Origin: Chitinophaga cymbidii
GTDB taxonomy: Bacteria; Bacteroidota; Bacteroidia; Chitinophagales; Chitinophagaceae
Reading direction: 5' to 3'
NCBI RefSeq assembly: GCF_007992715.1
Contig: NZ_BKAU01000002.1
Coordinates: 806,001 to 870,000 of the forward strand
Length of the DNA stretch: 64,000 nt
Shown: one piece after another, positions 44,944-54,595 of the stretch
How the letters are laid out: each line of letters begins with the position of its first letter
Numbering within the stretch: the stretch's first letter is position 1
Notes under the pieces: generated by a model
The model's input: the letters and a program-made list of their open reading frames with translations, nothing else
Database searches by the model: none
What the model was told of the DNA's origin: nothing
Program-made: the position numbers and the translations under genes

Positions 44944-45834
44944 ATGAACTACAAAGCGTTAGGCAATTCGTACCTGAAGATCAGTGAAGTATCGTTTGGC
45001 TGTATGTCAGTCGGGCAGGATGAAAGCAAAGCCATTCCCCTGATCCGCCGTGCGGTGGACCTCGGCATCAATTATTTTGACACGGCGGACCTCTACGATA
45101 AAGGACAGAACGAGATCATACTGGGCAAGGCGCTCCGCGATATCCGCGACCAGGTGGTGATCGCCACCAAAGCAGGCAACCAGTGGCGCGAAGACGGCAG
45201 CGGATGGGACTGGAATCCCCGTAAGGAATACATCCTGTCATGCGCGGAAGCAAGCCTTAAGCGGCTGCAGACGGACCATATCGACCTGTTCCAGCTGCAC
45301 GGCGGCACCATAGATGATCCGATCGACGAGACCATCGATGCTTTTGAAACGCTCGTAAAAGCCGGGAAGGTCCGCTATTACGGCATCTCCTCCATCCGCC
45401 CCAACGTCATCCGCGAATACGCCCGCCGCTCCAACATCGTCAGCGTCATGATGCAATACAGCCTGCTGGACCGCCGCCCGGAGGTGTCCTGCCTTCCGCT
45501 GCTGGAACAGAAGAACATCGGCGTGCTCACCAGGGGCAGCGTGGCCAAAGGTCTGCTGATCGACAAACCCGCAGAGCCCTACCTCGAATATTCCGCGGAA
45601 CAGGTACAGCAGGCGCGCGAAGCCATCGCCGCTGCATCCGGGCCGCAGCGCCTGCCCTCGCAGACCGCCATACAGTACGTGCTGAAACATCCCGCCGTTA
45701 CCTCCGCCGTAGTAGGCATCCGCACCCCGCAGCAGCTGGAAGAAGCCGCCGCGGAAGTGGAACGGCTGGATGCAATGGAGTACGAAGCGCTTACCCGCGC
45801 AGTGCCGGTGAAAGACTATGCGCAGCACCGGTAA
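44944..45834 (+). CDS. Aldo/keto reductase
   Basis: 296 residues. The (alpha/beta)8 NADPH-dependent reductase has its catalytic tetrad visible: Asp and Tyr in FDTADLYDKGQ, Lys in VIATKAGN and His in FQLHGG. RYYGISSIRPNVI and the C-terminal AVVGIRTPQQLEEAA bind cofactor. The family reduces aldehydes and ketones; a sugar or quinone substrate cannot be chosen. It starts 39 bp after the T9SS-type gene and is not functionally linked to it in any obvious way. Confidence 0.92.
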   Translation: MNYKALGNSYLKISEVSFGCMSVGQDESKAIPLIRRAVDLGINYFDTADLYDKGQNEIILGKALRDIRDQVVIATKAGNQWREDGSGWDWNPRKEYILSCAEASLKRLQTDHIDLFQLHGGTIDDPIDETIDAFETLVKAGKVRYYGISSIRPNVIREYARRSNIVSVMMQYSLLDRRPEVSCLPLLEQKNIGVLTRGSVAKGLLIDKPAEPYLEYSAEQVQQAREAIAAASGPQRLPSQTAIQYVLKHPAVTSAVVGIRTPQQLEEAAAEVERLDAMEYEALTRAVPVKDYAQHR

Positions 45835-45848
45835 AACATTCTTTTCTT

Positions 45849-45866
45849 GTCCGCCTGCGGGCGGAC
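45849..45866. repeat. GC-rich palindrome
   Basis: GTCCGCC and GGCGGAC flank the loop TGCG. No T-run follows on the plus strand, so it is a hairpin without clear terminator character, 14 bp after the aldo/keto reductase. Confidence 0.5.
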
Positions 45867-45968
45867 GTTGTATCAAAACCGGACACTCCGTACAAAGAAC
45901 AATATTGATAATCAACATATTTAACAACGGTATCCAATTTGTGCGCGGACATGCACAATCGCTTACGT

Positions 45969-48377
45969 ATGTTCCGTAACTACCTCAAAATTGCCTGGCG
46001 CAACCTGCTCAAGAACAAGACATTTTCCATCATCAACATCGCGGGGCTCGCGATCGGCATGGCGGCATGCATTACCATCATGCTGTTCGTACTTTATGAA
46101 AAAGGTTTTGACGGCCAGCATAAAAAGAACATCTACCGCCTCTGCGAAGTGCAGTCGTGGGAAGGCATGAACGCCTCGCAGAAAGTAGCTTTGTCCATGT
46201 ACCCGATGGCCACCGCCTTGCAGCGGGAATACCCCGAAGTGAGGAATTACACGCGCATTATGCCGAACGGGCATTTCGACCTGAACTACGGAGAAAAAAG
46301 ATTTTATCTGCCGAAAATGCTATGGGTGGATTCCACTTTTTTGCAGCTCTTTGATTTCCCGCTGCTGAAAGGCGACCGGCGTACGGCGCTGCAGGAGCGC
46401 AACAGCGTGGTGCTCAGCACCAGCGCCGCGGCAAAGCTCTTCGGCACGGAAGATCCCATCGGTAAAACCGTCCGCCACTTCGTGGGCGATACGCTGCCGT
46501 TTACCGTTACGGGGCTGATGGAAGTGCCGCAAAATTCCCATCTGCAATTCGATGCGCTGTTTTCCGCCAATACCGTATATAATCCGCAGTGGGACCAGAA
46601 CTGGGGCGGCAACTGGCTGATCACCTATCTCGAACTGGCGCCCGGCGCCAACGTGGCGGCGCTGGAGAAGAAATTCCCCGCATTCCTTAAAAAATACATG
46701 GCCGAAGATGACCGCTGGAAAGACTATGAATTGTTCCTGCAGGCGCTCCCCGACGTGCACGCGGGCTCTACGGAGATCACACACGACTATGCCAATTTCC
46801 GCAAATTCGACCGGCGTTATACCTACATCTTTTCCATGATCGCAGGCATCATCCTCCTCATCGCCTGCATCAATTTCATGAACCTGTCCACCGCCCGTTC
46901 ATCCGAAAGAGCGCGGGAAGTAGGTATCCGCAAATCCATCGGCGCGCACCGTTACCAGCTGGCCAGGCAGTTTATCGGTGAATCCGTGATCCTGTCGCTG
47001 ATCGCGCTTGTCTTTGCCATCCTGCTGGTGAAAGTTACATTGCCCTGGGTGGCCGCTTTCAGCGAACGCCCGCTGGAGCTGCCGTTGTTCAGCGATCTTC
47101 CGAAGCTCCTGCTGATCATTGGCGGTACCTTGCTGGTGGGCGTACTGGCGGGATTGTATCCGTCGGCATACCTCTCTTCGTTCAAAGCCGTGAGGGTGCT
47201 GAAAGGATCGCCGCAAACGGGGCGTAACAAGGGCACGCTGCGGAACGTGCTGGTAGTAGGGCAATTCACCGGCGCGGTGTTCCTGATCATCGCCACCATT
47301 TTTGTGTTGAAGCAATTGCGGTATATGCAAACGAAAGACCGGGGATTTAATGGCGATCAGATCATGCTGATCCCGCTGGACAGCGAAACGAACCGGCATT
47401 ATGAAACGCTGAAGCAGGAACTGACAGGCAATACGCTCATCACCGCCGTGACCGCCTCGCAGCAGCGCCTCGGGAATAACATCCACCAGGGCGGCGTAAG
47501 ATTTCACGGCAAAGGTCCTGTAAGAGATCTGGTGACCTCCGGCGTAGTGGTGGATTGTGATTATCTGCGCACCTACAGGATCAAGCTGATCGCGGGCAGC
47601 GACTTTTCGCGGGATAAGGCCAACAACGCGCGGGAATACATCATCAATGAATCGCTGGCAAAAGAGCTGCTGCGCGAAGAACGCTCGGACGAGCCTTTGG
47701 CGTCGCTGGTGGGCAAGCATTTTGGTTACGGGGGGATGGATTCTGTAGGGCGTATCATCGGCATCACAAAGGATTTCAACTTCAATACGCTGCATCACAA
47801 GATTGAAACGCTGATGATGTTCTCGCAGCGGGACTGGGGATATGGTGAGATGTCCGTCAAGATCAGCGCGGAGAAAGCAAAGGAAGCGGTCGCTTATATT
47901 GAATCTGTCTGGAACAGGCATGTGACGGGCCATCCGTTCGAATATACATTCCTCGACCAGCATTTCGCCAGCATATACAATGCAGACCGGCAGGTGAGCC
48001 GCATCGTAGGCATCCTGGCCACGCTGGCCATTATCATTTCCTGCCTTGGCCTGTTCGGGCTGGCGACATTCGCGGCGGAAAGGAGAGTGAAGGAGATCGG
48101 CATCCGCAAGGCATTGGGCGCTACCGTGGAGAACATCGTTACCATGCTGTCCAAAGACTTTGTAAGGCTCGTAGTGATCGCCAACCTGATCGCATGGCCG
48201 CTGGCCTGGTTCGGGGTGAACCGCTGGCTGGAAGATTTTGCCTACCACATTGATATCAGCTGGTGGGTGTTTATCATGGCCGGCGTGATAGCCGTGATGA
48301 TCGCCCTGCTCACGGTGAGCTTCCAGGCGGTGAAAGCGGGTCTCACCAATCCCGTTAAAAGTCTCAGGATGGAATAA
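45969..48377 (+). CDS. MacB/FtsX-type ABC transporter permease
   Basis: 802 residues from ATG 45969 (MFRNYLKIAWRNL), where the family usually begins; the longer frame starts with GTG. Architecture: transmembrane helix (about 20-40), periplasmic MacB core domain, three helices forming the first FtsX domain (about 275-425), a second periplasmic domain and a second FtsX domain (about 680-795). The signatures RAREVGIRKSIGAHR and RRVKEIGIRKALGATV are intact. No ATPase gene lies next to it. Its last 14 bp overlap the end of the convergent lacI-type gene. Bacteroidota carry many such orphan permeases, probably for export of peptides, lipoproteins or drugs. Confidence 0.92.
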   Translation: MFRNYLKIAWRNLLKNKTFSIINIAGLAIGMAACITIMLFVLYEKGFDGQHKKNIYRLCEVQSWEGMNASQKVALSMYPMATALQREYPEVRNYTRIMPNGHFDLNYGEKRFYLPKMLWVDSTFLQLFDFPLLKGDRRTALQERNSVVLSTSAAAKLFGTEDPIGKTVRHFVGDTLPFTVTGLMEVPQNSHLQFDALFSANTVYNPQWDQNWGGNWLITYLELAPGANVAALEKKFPAFLKKYMAEDDRWKDYELFLQALPDVHAGSTEITHDYANFRKFDRRYTYIFSMIAGIILLIACINFMNLSTARSSERAREVGIRKSIGAHRYQLARQFIGESVILSLIALVFAILLVKVTLPWVAAFSERPLELPLFSDLPKLLLIIGGTLLVGVLAGLYPSAYLSSFKAVRVLKGSPQTGRNKGTLRNVLVVGQFTGAVFLIIATIFVLKQLRYMQTKDRGFNGDQIMLIPLDSETNRHYETLKQELTGNTLITAVTASQQRLGNNIHQGGVRFHGKGPVRDLVTSGVVVDCDYLRTYRIKLIAGSDFSRDKANNAREYIINESLAKELLREERSDEPLASLVGKHFGYGGMDSVGRIIGITKDFNFNTLHHKIETLMMFSQRDWGYGEMSVKISAEKAKEAVAYIESVWNRHVTGHPFEYTFLDQHFASIYNADRQVSRIVGILATLAIIISCLGLFGLATFAAERRVKEIGIRKALGATVENIVTMLSKDFVRLVVIANLIAWPLAWFGVNRWLEDFAYHIDISWWVFIMAGVIAVMIALLTVSFQAVKAGLTNPVKSLRME

Positions 48378-49401
48378 GCGCCGACGATTCGCGGATAATA
48401 AGGCTGCTGGGCAGCACCCTGTTCTCAAACTCCGTAACCGGGCGTTTGCTTTCGATCATCCGGATCAGCAGCTCCGTAGCGCTTTGCCCGATCTCGAAAG
48501 CAGGCTGGCGGATCACGCTCACCGGCGGCGTGAAAAGCTCTGCCAGGTTGGTATTGGTAAAACCGATGAATCCCACCTGCTTATATTTCTTCGCCACGTT
48601 CTTCAATGCGCTGAGCGTAACCGTCGTCAGCCGGTCGCCCGCCGTGAAGATCGCGTCTACTTTTGATCTCGACTGAAAAAGACTTTCCACCGCTTCTTCC
48701 ACTTCATCGTAGATCATGCCGCCATGCGTGCAATGTTTCACAAGGCCGGCATCATAGCTCATGTTGTGTTTTTCCAGTGCATCCCTGTAGCCTTGCAGCC
48801 TTTCGCGGGTGATGGAAAGATTGCTGGTGCTGGTGATATGCCCGATCTTCCTGAAGCCCTGCGCGATCAGGTGTTCCGTAGCCTGGAAGGCGCCCATATA
48901 ATTATCCGCCGTTACGCGGTGCGTGTCAATTTCGTTCGTTACCCGGTCGAACTGCACAATAGGAAACCCTTTCTCATGCAATTGCTTCAGGTAGGAAAGG
49001 TCCGTTGTTTCACAGGAAAGCGAGAGCAACAGCCCGTCTACCGAACGCGATACAAGATGCTGTATGTTCACCATTTCCCTTTCTTTCGATTCATGCGTCT
49101 GGGTGATGATAACATGATATCCATTATTATATGCGATGGATTCTATGCCGTTGATCGCCTGTGAAAAGAAGTTGTTGGCGATCTCCGATACCACTACGCC
49201 GATCGCTTTGCTGCGTTGTTCTTTCAGGCTGAGCGCAATGGGGTTGGGGCGGTAATTCATGCGTTCTGCGTATTCCATGACCAGCTTTTTTGTTTCCGCA
49301 GAAATCTCATAACGTCCCCTTAAAGCCCTTGATACAGTGGATGTGGAGAGGTTCAGGGCTTTGGCAATATCTTTTATCGTGATAGCGTCGTCGAATTTCA
49401 T
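48364..49401 (-). CDS. LacI/PurR-family transcriptional regulator of the pectin locus
   Basis: 345 residues from ATG 49401; the upstream GTG frame would add about 55 implausible residues. The helix-turn-helix is ITIKDIAKALNLSTSTVSRALRGRYEIS with a hinge helix to about residue 60 (NPIALSLKEQ). The periplasmic-binding-like sensor domain covers 65-340. It is divergent from susC of the pectate lyase locus, and a good palindrome in the 185-bp gap is the likely operator, so it should control pectin use in response to a galacturonate-derived sugar. That effector is inferred. The 3' end overlaps the convergent permease gene by 14 bp. Confidence 0.93.
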   Translation of the reverse strand: MKFDDAITIKDIAKALNLSTSTVSRALRGRYEISAETKKLVMEYAERMNYRPNPIALSLKEQRSKAIGVVVSEIANNFFSQAINGIESIAYNNGYHVIITQTHESKEREMVNIQHLVSRSVDGLLLSLSCETTDLSYLKQLHEKGFPIVQFDRVTNEIDTHRVTADNYMGAFQATEHLIAQGFRKIGHITSTSNLSITRERLQGYRDALEKHNMSYDAGLVKHCTHGGMIYDEVEEAVESLFQSRSKVDAIFTAGDRLTTVTLSALKNVAKKYKQVGFIGFTNTNLAELFTPPVSVIRQPAFEIGQSATELLIRMIESKRPVTEFENRVLPSSLIIRESSALIPS

Positions 49402-49478
49402 ATTTTGGTTGAACGTGGTCCGTACGTAAAATAAGAAATTAATCCAACTCCACCTGTTTTTTGTCCCCCGCCGCTGCT

Positions 49479-49506
49479 GTGCAAACGTTATCGGGAACGA
49501 TTGCAC
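49479..49506. promoter_or_regulatory. Candidate LacI-family operator
   Basis: Arms GTGCAAACGTT (49479-49489) and AACGATTGCAC (49496-49506) are inverted repeats with 10 of 11 positions matching, separated by ATCGGG. It lies in the gap between the lacI-type gene and susC, just upstream of the candidate susC promoter. Confidence 0.65.
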
Positions 49507-49525
49507 AAATAAAGTCAGCATGTTG

Positions 49526-49557
49526 TTGAGTTGATGGCGAATTAATATGTAGACTTG
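49526..49557 (+). promoter_or_regulatory. Candidate promoter of the pectin susC operon
   Basis: TTG (49526-49528), 21 nt and TAGACTTG (49550-49557) resemble the Bacteroidota TTTG / TAnnTTTG pattern, with one mismatch in the -7 box. The start codon is about 30 bp downstream. Confidence 0.4.
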
Positions 49558-49586
49558 TCTAACCACGTTTTATCAACCTTCCACAT

Positions 49587-52500
49587 ATGAAACTGATATT
49601 ATCCACATTGCTGGTATTACTCACACTCTGCATGCCTGCGCTCGCACAAAGCCGGAAAGTTTCCGGCCGGGTGACCGCTTCCGGCACCGGTGCATTGTCC
49701 GGCGTCACTGTCCAGCTAAAGGGCACGAAGACCGGTGTAGCCACGGATGCAGACGGGAAATACAGCATAGACGTACCCACCGGCAGAGACGCCGTTCTCG
49801 TGTTCCGGTTCATGGGCTTTAAGACGCAGGAAATTGAAGTGAACGGCAGAAATTCGATAGATGTAACCATGACAGAAGAAGCTTCTTCATTGAACGACGT
49901 AGTAGTGGTGGGTTATGCCACCGCCCGCCGTCGTGATCTGACCGGCTCTGTGTCTTCCATCAATGCGAAACAGATCAAAGACATTCCGATCAACTCAGCT
50001 GCGGAAGCGCTCTCCGGCCGTCTTGCCGGCGTGCAGGTGACCGGCAGCGAAGGCGCCCCCAATGCGGAAGTCACCATCCGCGTGCGTGGCGGCGGCTCCA
50101 TTACGCAAGACAATTCCCCGCTGTACGTGATCGACGGCGTGCAGGTGGAGAACGGCCTCAACGCTATTTCGCCGCAAGACATTGAATCCATCGATGTGCT
50201 TAAAGATGCTTCCACCACCGCCATCTACGGTGCGCGCGGCGCGAACGGCGTAGTGATCATTACTACCAAAGGCGGCCGCAATGCGAAAACGCGGTTGAGC
50301 TACAACGGTTTCGCCGGCATCCGCAAACTGGCCAACAGGCTGGAAGTCATGAAGCCGCACGACTTCGTGATGTACTGGTACGAGCGCACGAGAGGCAGCA
50401 TTGCAGACAGCACTTCCTTTGCCAATACTTACGGCACTACGTTCGATACGCTGGCTAACTACAAGAACATGCCTTTTACGGACTGGCAGGATGAAATGTT
50501 CGGCCGCAACGCGCTCATGCAAACGCACAACGTCAGCGTGAACGGCGGGAACACCAACACGCAGTACAACCTCAGCCTCACCTCCAACACCGAAGAAGGC
50601 ATTATGCGCGGTTCCGATTTCGACCGCAAGCTCGCATCTTTCAAATTCGATCATACCGTTAACAATGCTGTGAGAGTAGGCTTTAACACCCGTTACAATC
50701 ATACCGTGGTGAACGGCGCCGGCACTACCAACGAAGGCTCTTCTTCCACGAACCGCCTGCGTCACAGCCTGAAATACCGTCCCTTCCTGATGGAAGGGCT
50801 GGGGCTGGACGAGTTTGACCAGGAATACTGGAACGAAACCAGCGGCAACAGCCTCAGCCTGGGCAATCCCATCCTGCTGAACGAGGCCGAATACCGCAAG
50901 GCCATCACCAATATCCTGAACCTCAGCGGCTATGTGAACCTGAACCTCACGAAGTTCCTCAGCTTCAGGATTACTTTGGGTTACGACCTGTTCACGGAAG
51001 AAAGACGGGCGTTCGACGATACGCTGACCAACAACGCCCGGCAGTATGGCGTTACGCCGCTGGCGAACATTGGCAATACGAAACGCACCACCATCAATAA
51101 TTCCAACGTATTCACCTTTACGAATGCGCAGCTGAATGGTGATTTTCATAAAAAGAACGAGATCACTTTCCTGGTAGGCCACGAGCTGTATACCAGCAAA
51201 GTATCCACCAGCTTTATGGAAACGCGCTACTTCCCCGCCGGCATCAAACCCGAGTGGGCATTGAACAATATGAACCTCGGCACTCCGCCCCCCGGCGTGC
51301 AGCAGCCGAAGCCGGTCACCACGGAAGTGGAGAACAGGCTGGTATCTTTCTTTGGCCGGCTGAATTATGCCTATGACAAGAAGTATCTGCTCACTTTGTC
51401 CATGCGCGGGGATGGTTCTTCCAAATTCGGACCGTCTAACAAGTGGGCTTACTTTCCCTCGGGATCAGTGGCCTGGCGGCTCTCCGAAGAAAGCTTCCTG
51501 AAAGGAAAGCTCGGCCCCGTCAGCGACCTGAAGCTGCGCGCCAGCTACGGCGAAGCAGGTAATAACCGCATCGCGGATTTCCTGTACCAGATGCAGTACA
51601 GCGCCATCCAGCAGAACGTGCCGCTGCCGCAATACGGTCTGAACGAACAGGTGGTGGCGGCCTACGCGCCCGTTGCGCTGGCGAACCCGAACCTGGTGTG
51701 GGAAACCACCGTGTCCCGCAACTTCGGTGCGGACGTTGCGCTCTGGAACGGCAGACTGGTATTCACCGCCGACCTGTATAAAAATACAACGGACAACCTG
51801 CTCGTGGCCGCACCGATCTCCACTACCGCAGGCTATTCCCAGCAGATACAGAACGTTGGCGCCACCACCAACAAAGGCGTAGAGTTCCAGGTGAACGCCA
51901 CGCCGGTGCAAACCAAAACTGTCGGTTACAACGTTACCTTCAACATTTCTTTCAACAAAAATACGGTAGACCGGCTGGCGGCCAACCAGATCAACGGTTA
52001 CCTGCAAAACTCCGGATGGTTCCACTCCGTGCAGGGCGCCTTCGATTACATCGTACGTGTAGGCGATCCCGTTGGTTCCATATGGGGACTGGAAACGGAC
52101 GGCTTTTACAGTATCGGGGATTTCGATTACGATGCCGGCACACAGACCTACACGCTGAAAGAAGGCGTGCCTGACAACAACGCCATCACGTCCACTCCGC
52201 CGCAACCCGGCACCCTCAAGTTCCGCGACCTCGATGGTGACAGCGTGATCACGGAGAAAGACAGGACCATCATTGGCCGCGCGGCGCCGAAATTCTTCGG
52301 TGGCCTCAATCAGCAATTCACTTACAAACAATTCGATCTCAGTGTTTTCCTCAACTTCCAGGTGGGCAATGACGTGCTCAACGCCAACCGGCTGGAATTC
52401 ACATCCGGTTATACCAATAACTCCAACCTGCTCGCCATCATGAACGACCGCTGGAAAACAGTGAACGCGCAGGGCCAGGTGGTGACCGACCCGGTGGAGC

Positions 52501-52832
52501 TGGCGGAGCTGAACAAAAATGCGAAGCTCTGGAAACCCGGTATCGGCGCGGCCTCATTCATACCCCACTCATGGGCGGTGGAAGATGGTTCGTTCCTGCG
52601 GATCAATAACGTGACACTGGGTTACACGCTGCCGTCTTCCCTGCTGAAGAAGATCGGCCTGCAATCCGCGAGGTTTTACGGCACCGTGAACAACCTCGCC
52701 ATCTTTACGAAGTATTCCGGGTATGATCCCGAGGTGAGCACCCGTCGTGCGAACCCGGTAACGCCCGGGGTGGATTATTCCGCCTATCCCCGCAGCCGGT
52801 CATTCCTCCTCGGGGTAAATCTTTCATTATAA
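49587..52832 (+). CDS. SusC/RagA-family TonB-dependent outer-membrane transporter (pectin locus)
   Basis: 1081 residues with signal peptide 1-21 (PALAQ). A carboxypeptidase-regulatory-like domain (23-105) is followed by LNDVVVVGYATARRRDLTGSV, a plug with IRVRGGGSITQDNSPLYVIDG and VLKDASTTAIYGARGANGV, and a barrel ending RSFLLGVNLSL. It should import oligogalacturonides released at the surface, capped by the SusD encoded 11 bp downstream. First gene of a seven-gene operon. Confidence 0.96.
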   Translation: MKLILSTLLVLLTLCMPALAQSRKVSGRVTASGTGALSGVTVQLKGTKTGVATDADGKYSIDVPTGRDAVLVFRFMGFKTQEIEVNGRNSIDVTMTEEASSLNDVVVVGYATARRRDLTGSVSSINAKQIKDIPINSAAEALSGRLAGVQVTGSEGAPNAEVTIRVRGGGSITQDNSPLYVIDGVQVENGLNAISPQDIESIDVLKDASTTAIYGARGANGVVIITTKGGRNAKTRLSYNGFAGIRKLANRLEVMKPHDFVMYWYERTRGSIADSTSFANTYGTTFDTLANYKNMPFTDWQDEMFGRNALMQTHNVSVNGGNTNTQYNLSLTSNTEEGIMRGSDFDRKLASFKFDHTVNNAVRVGFNTRYNHTVVNGAGTTNEGSSSTNRLRHSLKYRPFLMEGLGLDEFDQEYWNETSGNSLSLGNPILLNEAEYRKAITNILNLSGYVNLNLTKFLSFRITLGYDLFTEERRAFDDTLTNNARQYGVTPLANIGNTKRTTINNSNVFTFTNAQLNGDFHKKNEITFLVGHELYTSKVSTSFMETRYFPAGIKPEWALNNMNLGTPPPGVQQPKPVTTEVENRLVSFFGRLNYAYDKKYLLTLSMRGDGSSKFGPSNKWAYFPSGSVAWRLSEESFLKGKLGPVSDLKLRASYGEAGNNRIADFLYQMQYSAIQQNVPLPQYGLNEQVVAAYAPVALANPNLVWETTVSRNFGADVALWNGRLVFTADLYKNTTDNLLVAAPISTTAGYSQQIQNVGATTNKGVEFQVNATPVQTKTVGYNVTFNISFNKNTVDRLAANQINGYLQNSGWFHSVQGAFDYIVRVGDPVGSIWGLETDGFYSIGDFDYDAGTQTYTLKEGVPDNNAITSTPPQPGTLKFRDLDGDSVITEKDRTIIGRAAPKFFGGLNQQFTYKQFDLSVFLNFQVGNDVLNANRLEFTSGYTNNSNLLAIMNDRWKTVNAQGQVVTDPVELAELNKNAKLWKPGIGAASFIPHSWAVEDGSFLRINNVTLGYTLPSSLLKKIGLQSARFYGTVNNLAIFTKYSGYDPEVSTRRANPVTPGVDYSAYPRSRSFLLGVNLSL

Positions 52833-52843
52833 AAGATAACATC

Positions 52844-54595
52844 ATGAAACTCGGCAGATTTATTATTCCAGTTATATTTCTCTTCACCTCCTGTAAACAA
52901 TACCTGGAGGTGGAGCCGGTGTCCTCTTTCAACCCGGACATCGCTTTTTCTAATGTGAACAATGCCCGGATGACGGTGTTGGGGGCCTATGGCTCCCTCA
53001 CCGGAGACCAGGGTTACGGCATCCGCATCAGCATGTATTATGCATATGACAGTGATGAAATGATGGGGCAGGGCGGCACGCCGTACCCGGACAATGAGCG
53101 GCGCGATATTGCGCATTACAATGTCAGTCCCAACAACACACAGTTGGCGCAGCCTTTCAACCAGCTGTACCAGGGCATAGAAAGAGCAAACCTCTGCATC
53201 TATTACATCCCGCAAATGGAGATGTACACCAGCGGCACCGAAGAAGAAAAGAAACAACTGAAACGGCTGCACGGAGAAGCGCTGACCCTGCGCGCCCAGT
53301 TCTATTACGAGCTGATCCGCAACTGGGGAGATGTGGCCGCGCACTTCCAGCCATCGATGCTGGAAACAGATCTCTTTAAAGCCAAAACGGACCGTGATAC
53401 GATCTACGACCGCATCCTGGCGGACCTCGCGACGGCGGCCACGCTGGTGCCCTGGCGCACAGAAGCCGGCGCCCGCGACGAGCGCATCACACAGGGCGCT
53501 GTGAGGGCCCTCCGCGCCCGGATCGCCCTTTTCCGCGGCGGCTACTCCCTCCGCAAATCCAGGCAAATGGAACGCCCGGCAGACTACAAAAAGTTCTACG
53601 AAATAGCAAAAGCAGAATGTAACGAGATCATGCAGCACCGCGGCGATCACAGCCTGAACAGCAGCTTTGAAGCGCTGTGGAAAGACAACGTCTGCGCCCA
53701 CCAGCTGGACCCCACCGGCGAGATCATCTTTGAAGTAGCGATGGCCGGCGGTAACAGCGCCACGGGCGACAGCAAGCTCGGCTACTACAATGGCCCCCGC
53801 TACAATAACCGCGGGAACGGCGCCCTCACCATCCTGCCCACTTATTTTTACACCTTCGATTCCACAGATACCCGCAGGGACGTTACCTGCGCGCCGTATA
53901 ACATTGACGCCGCGGAAAACAAAGTAGGCCGCACCTTGCAAACGATGGTGGACGGCAAGTTCCGCCGGGACTGGATCACCAACCCCGTGTCCCTTACTTC
54001 CGCCGCGCAGTACTTCGGCCTGAACTGGCCGCTGATCCGCTTTTCGGATGTGCTGCTCATGTTCGCGGAAGCGGACAATGAACTGAATAACGGTCCCACT
54101 GCCGCCGCCATCTCCGCCTTTGAAGAAGTAAGGCTGCGCGCTTTCGGTGGCGACGCATCGCTGATCGGCACTACGCCCGCTACTTACGAGGCGTTCTTTA
54201 ACGCCATTGTAAAAGAAAGAATGCTGGAATTTGGCGGAGAAGGCATCCGCAAATACGATCTGCTGCGCTGGAACCTGCTGGGCGATAAGATCGCGGAAAC
54301 AAAAACAGCGCTCGCCGCCATGGCCGCACGCACCGCGCCTTACAATAATCTGCCCACGACGATGTATTACAAAGCAGGCTCCAGGGACCTGATCTGGGCC
54401 GGATCTTTTTATAAACCCACGGTATCGCCCGCGCCATCCGGTTACACCAATGTGGCCTGGCTCGGCAGCGGCATCACCAGCACGATACTCCGGTATTATG
54501 CGATCGCATTCGAGGAAGGAAAGAGCGAACTGTTACCGATCGCCCAATCCATCCTGGATGCCAACACGAAGCTGAAACAGGATTATGGCCATTAG
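52844..54595 (+). CDS. SusD/RagB-family ligand-binding lipoprotein (pectin locus)
   Basis: 583 residues. The leader MKLGRFIIPVIFLFTS precedes the lipid-anchored Cys 17, then KQYLEVEPVSSF, a typical mature start. TPR-like helices include EALTLRAQFYYELIRNWGDV, and the C-terminal half contains FEEVRLRAF, KERMLEFGGEGIRKYDLLRWNLLG. It pairs with the SusC and presumably binds pectic oligosaccharide. The last 11 bp overlap the pectate lyase gene, so translation is probably coupled. Confidence 0.94.
   Translation: MKLGRFIIPVIFLFTSCKQYLEVEPVSSFNPDIAFSNVNNARMTVLGAYGSLTGDQGYGIRISMYYAYDSDEMMGQGGTPYPDNERRDIAHYNVSPNNTQLAQPFNQLYQGIERANLCIYYIPQMEMYTSGTEEEKKQLKRLHGEALTLRAQFYYELIRNWGDVAAHFQPSMLETDLFKAKTDRDTIYDRILADLATAATLVPWRTEAGARDERITQGAVRALRARIALFRGGYSLRKSRQMERPADYKKFYEIAKAECNEIMQHRGDHSLNSSFEALWKDNVCAHQLDPTGEIIFEVAMAGGNSATGDSKLGYYNGPRYNNRGNGALTILPTYFYTFDSTDTRRDVTCAPYNIDAAENKVGRTLQTMVDGKFRRDWITNPVSLTSAAQYFGLNWPLIRFSDVLLMFAEADNELNNGPTAAAISAFEEVRLRAFGGDASLIGTTPATYEAFFNAIVKERMLEFGGEGIRKYDLLRWNLLGDKIAETKTALAAMAARTAPYNNLPTTMYYKAGSRDLIWAGSFYKPTVSPAPSGYTNVAWLGSGITSTILRYYAIAFEEGKSELLPIAQSILDANTKLKQDYGH

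Noticed and set aside
45849..45866. GC-rich palindrome as a terminator of the aldo/keto reductase gene
   Set aside because: The hairpin is sound but no T-run follows on the plus strand, so it is listed only as a palindrome.
46899..48428. 509-codon open frame antisense to the FtsX-type permease
   Set aside because: The sense frame has clear FtsX signatures. The antisense product is rich in His, Gln and Arg with no family pattern, typical of a shadow frame in GC-rich DNA.
49995..51182. 395-codon open frame antisense to susC
   Set aside because: It overlaps conserved SusC plug and barrel motifs and shows no domain of its own.
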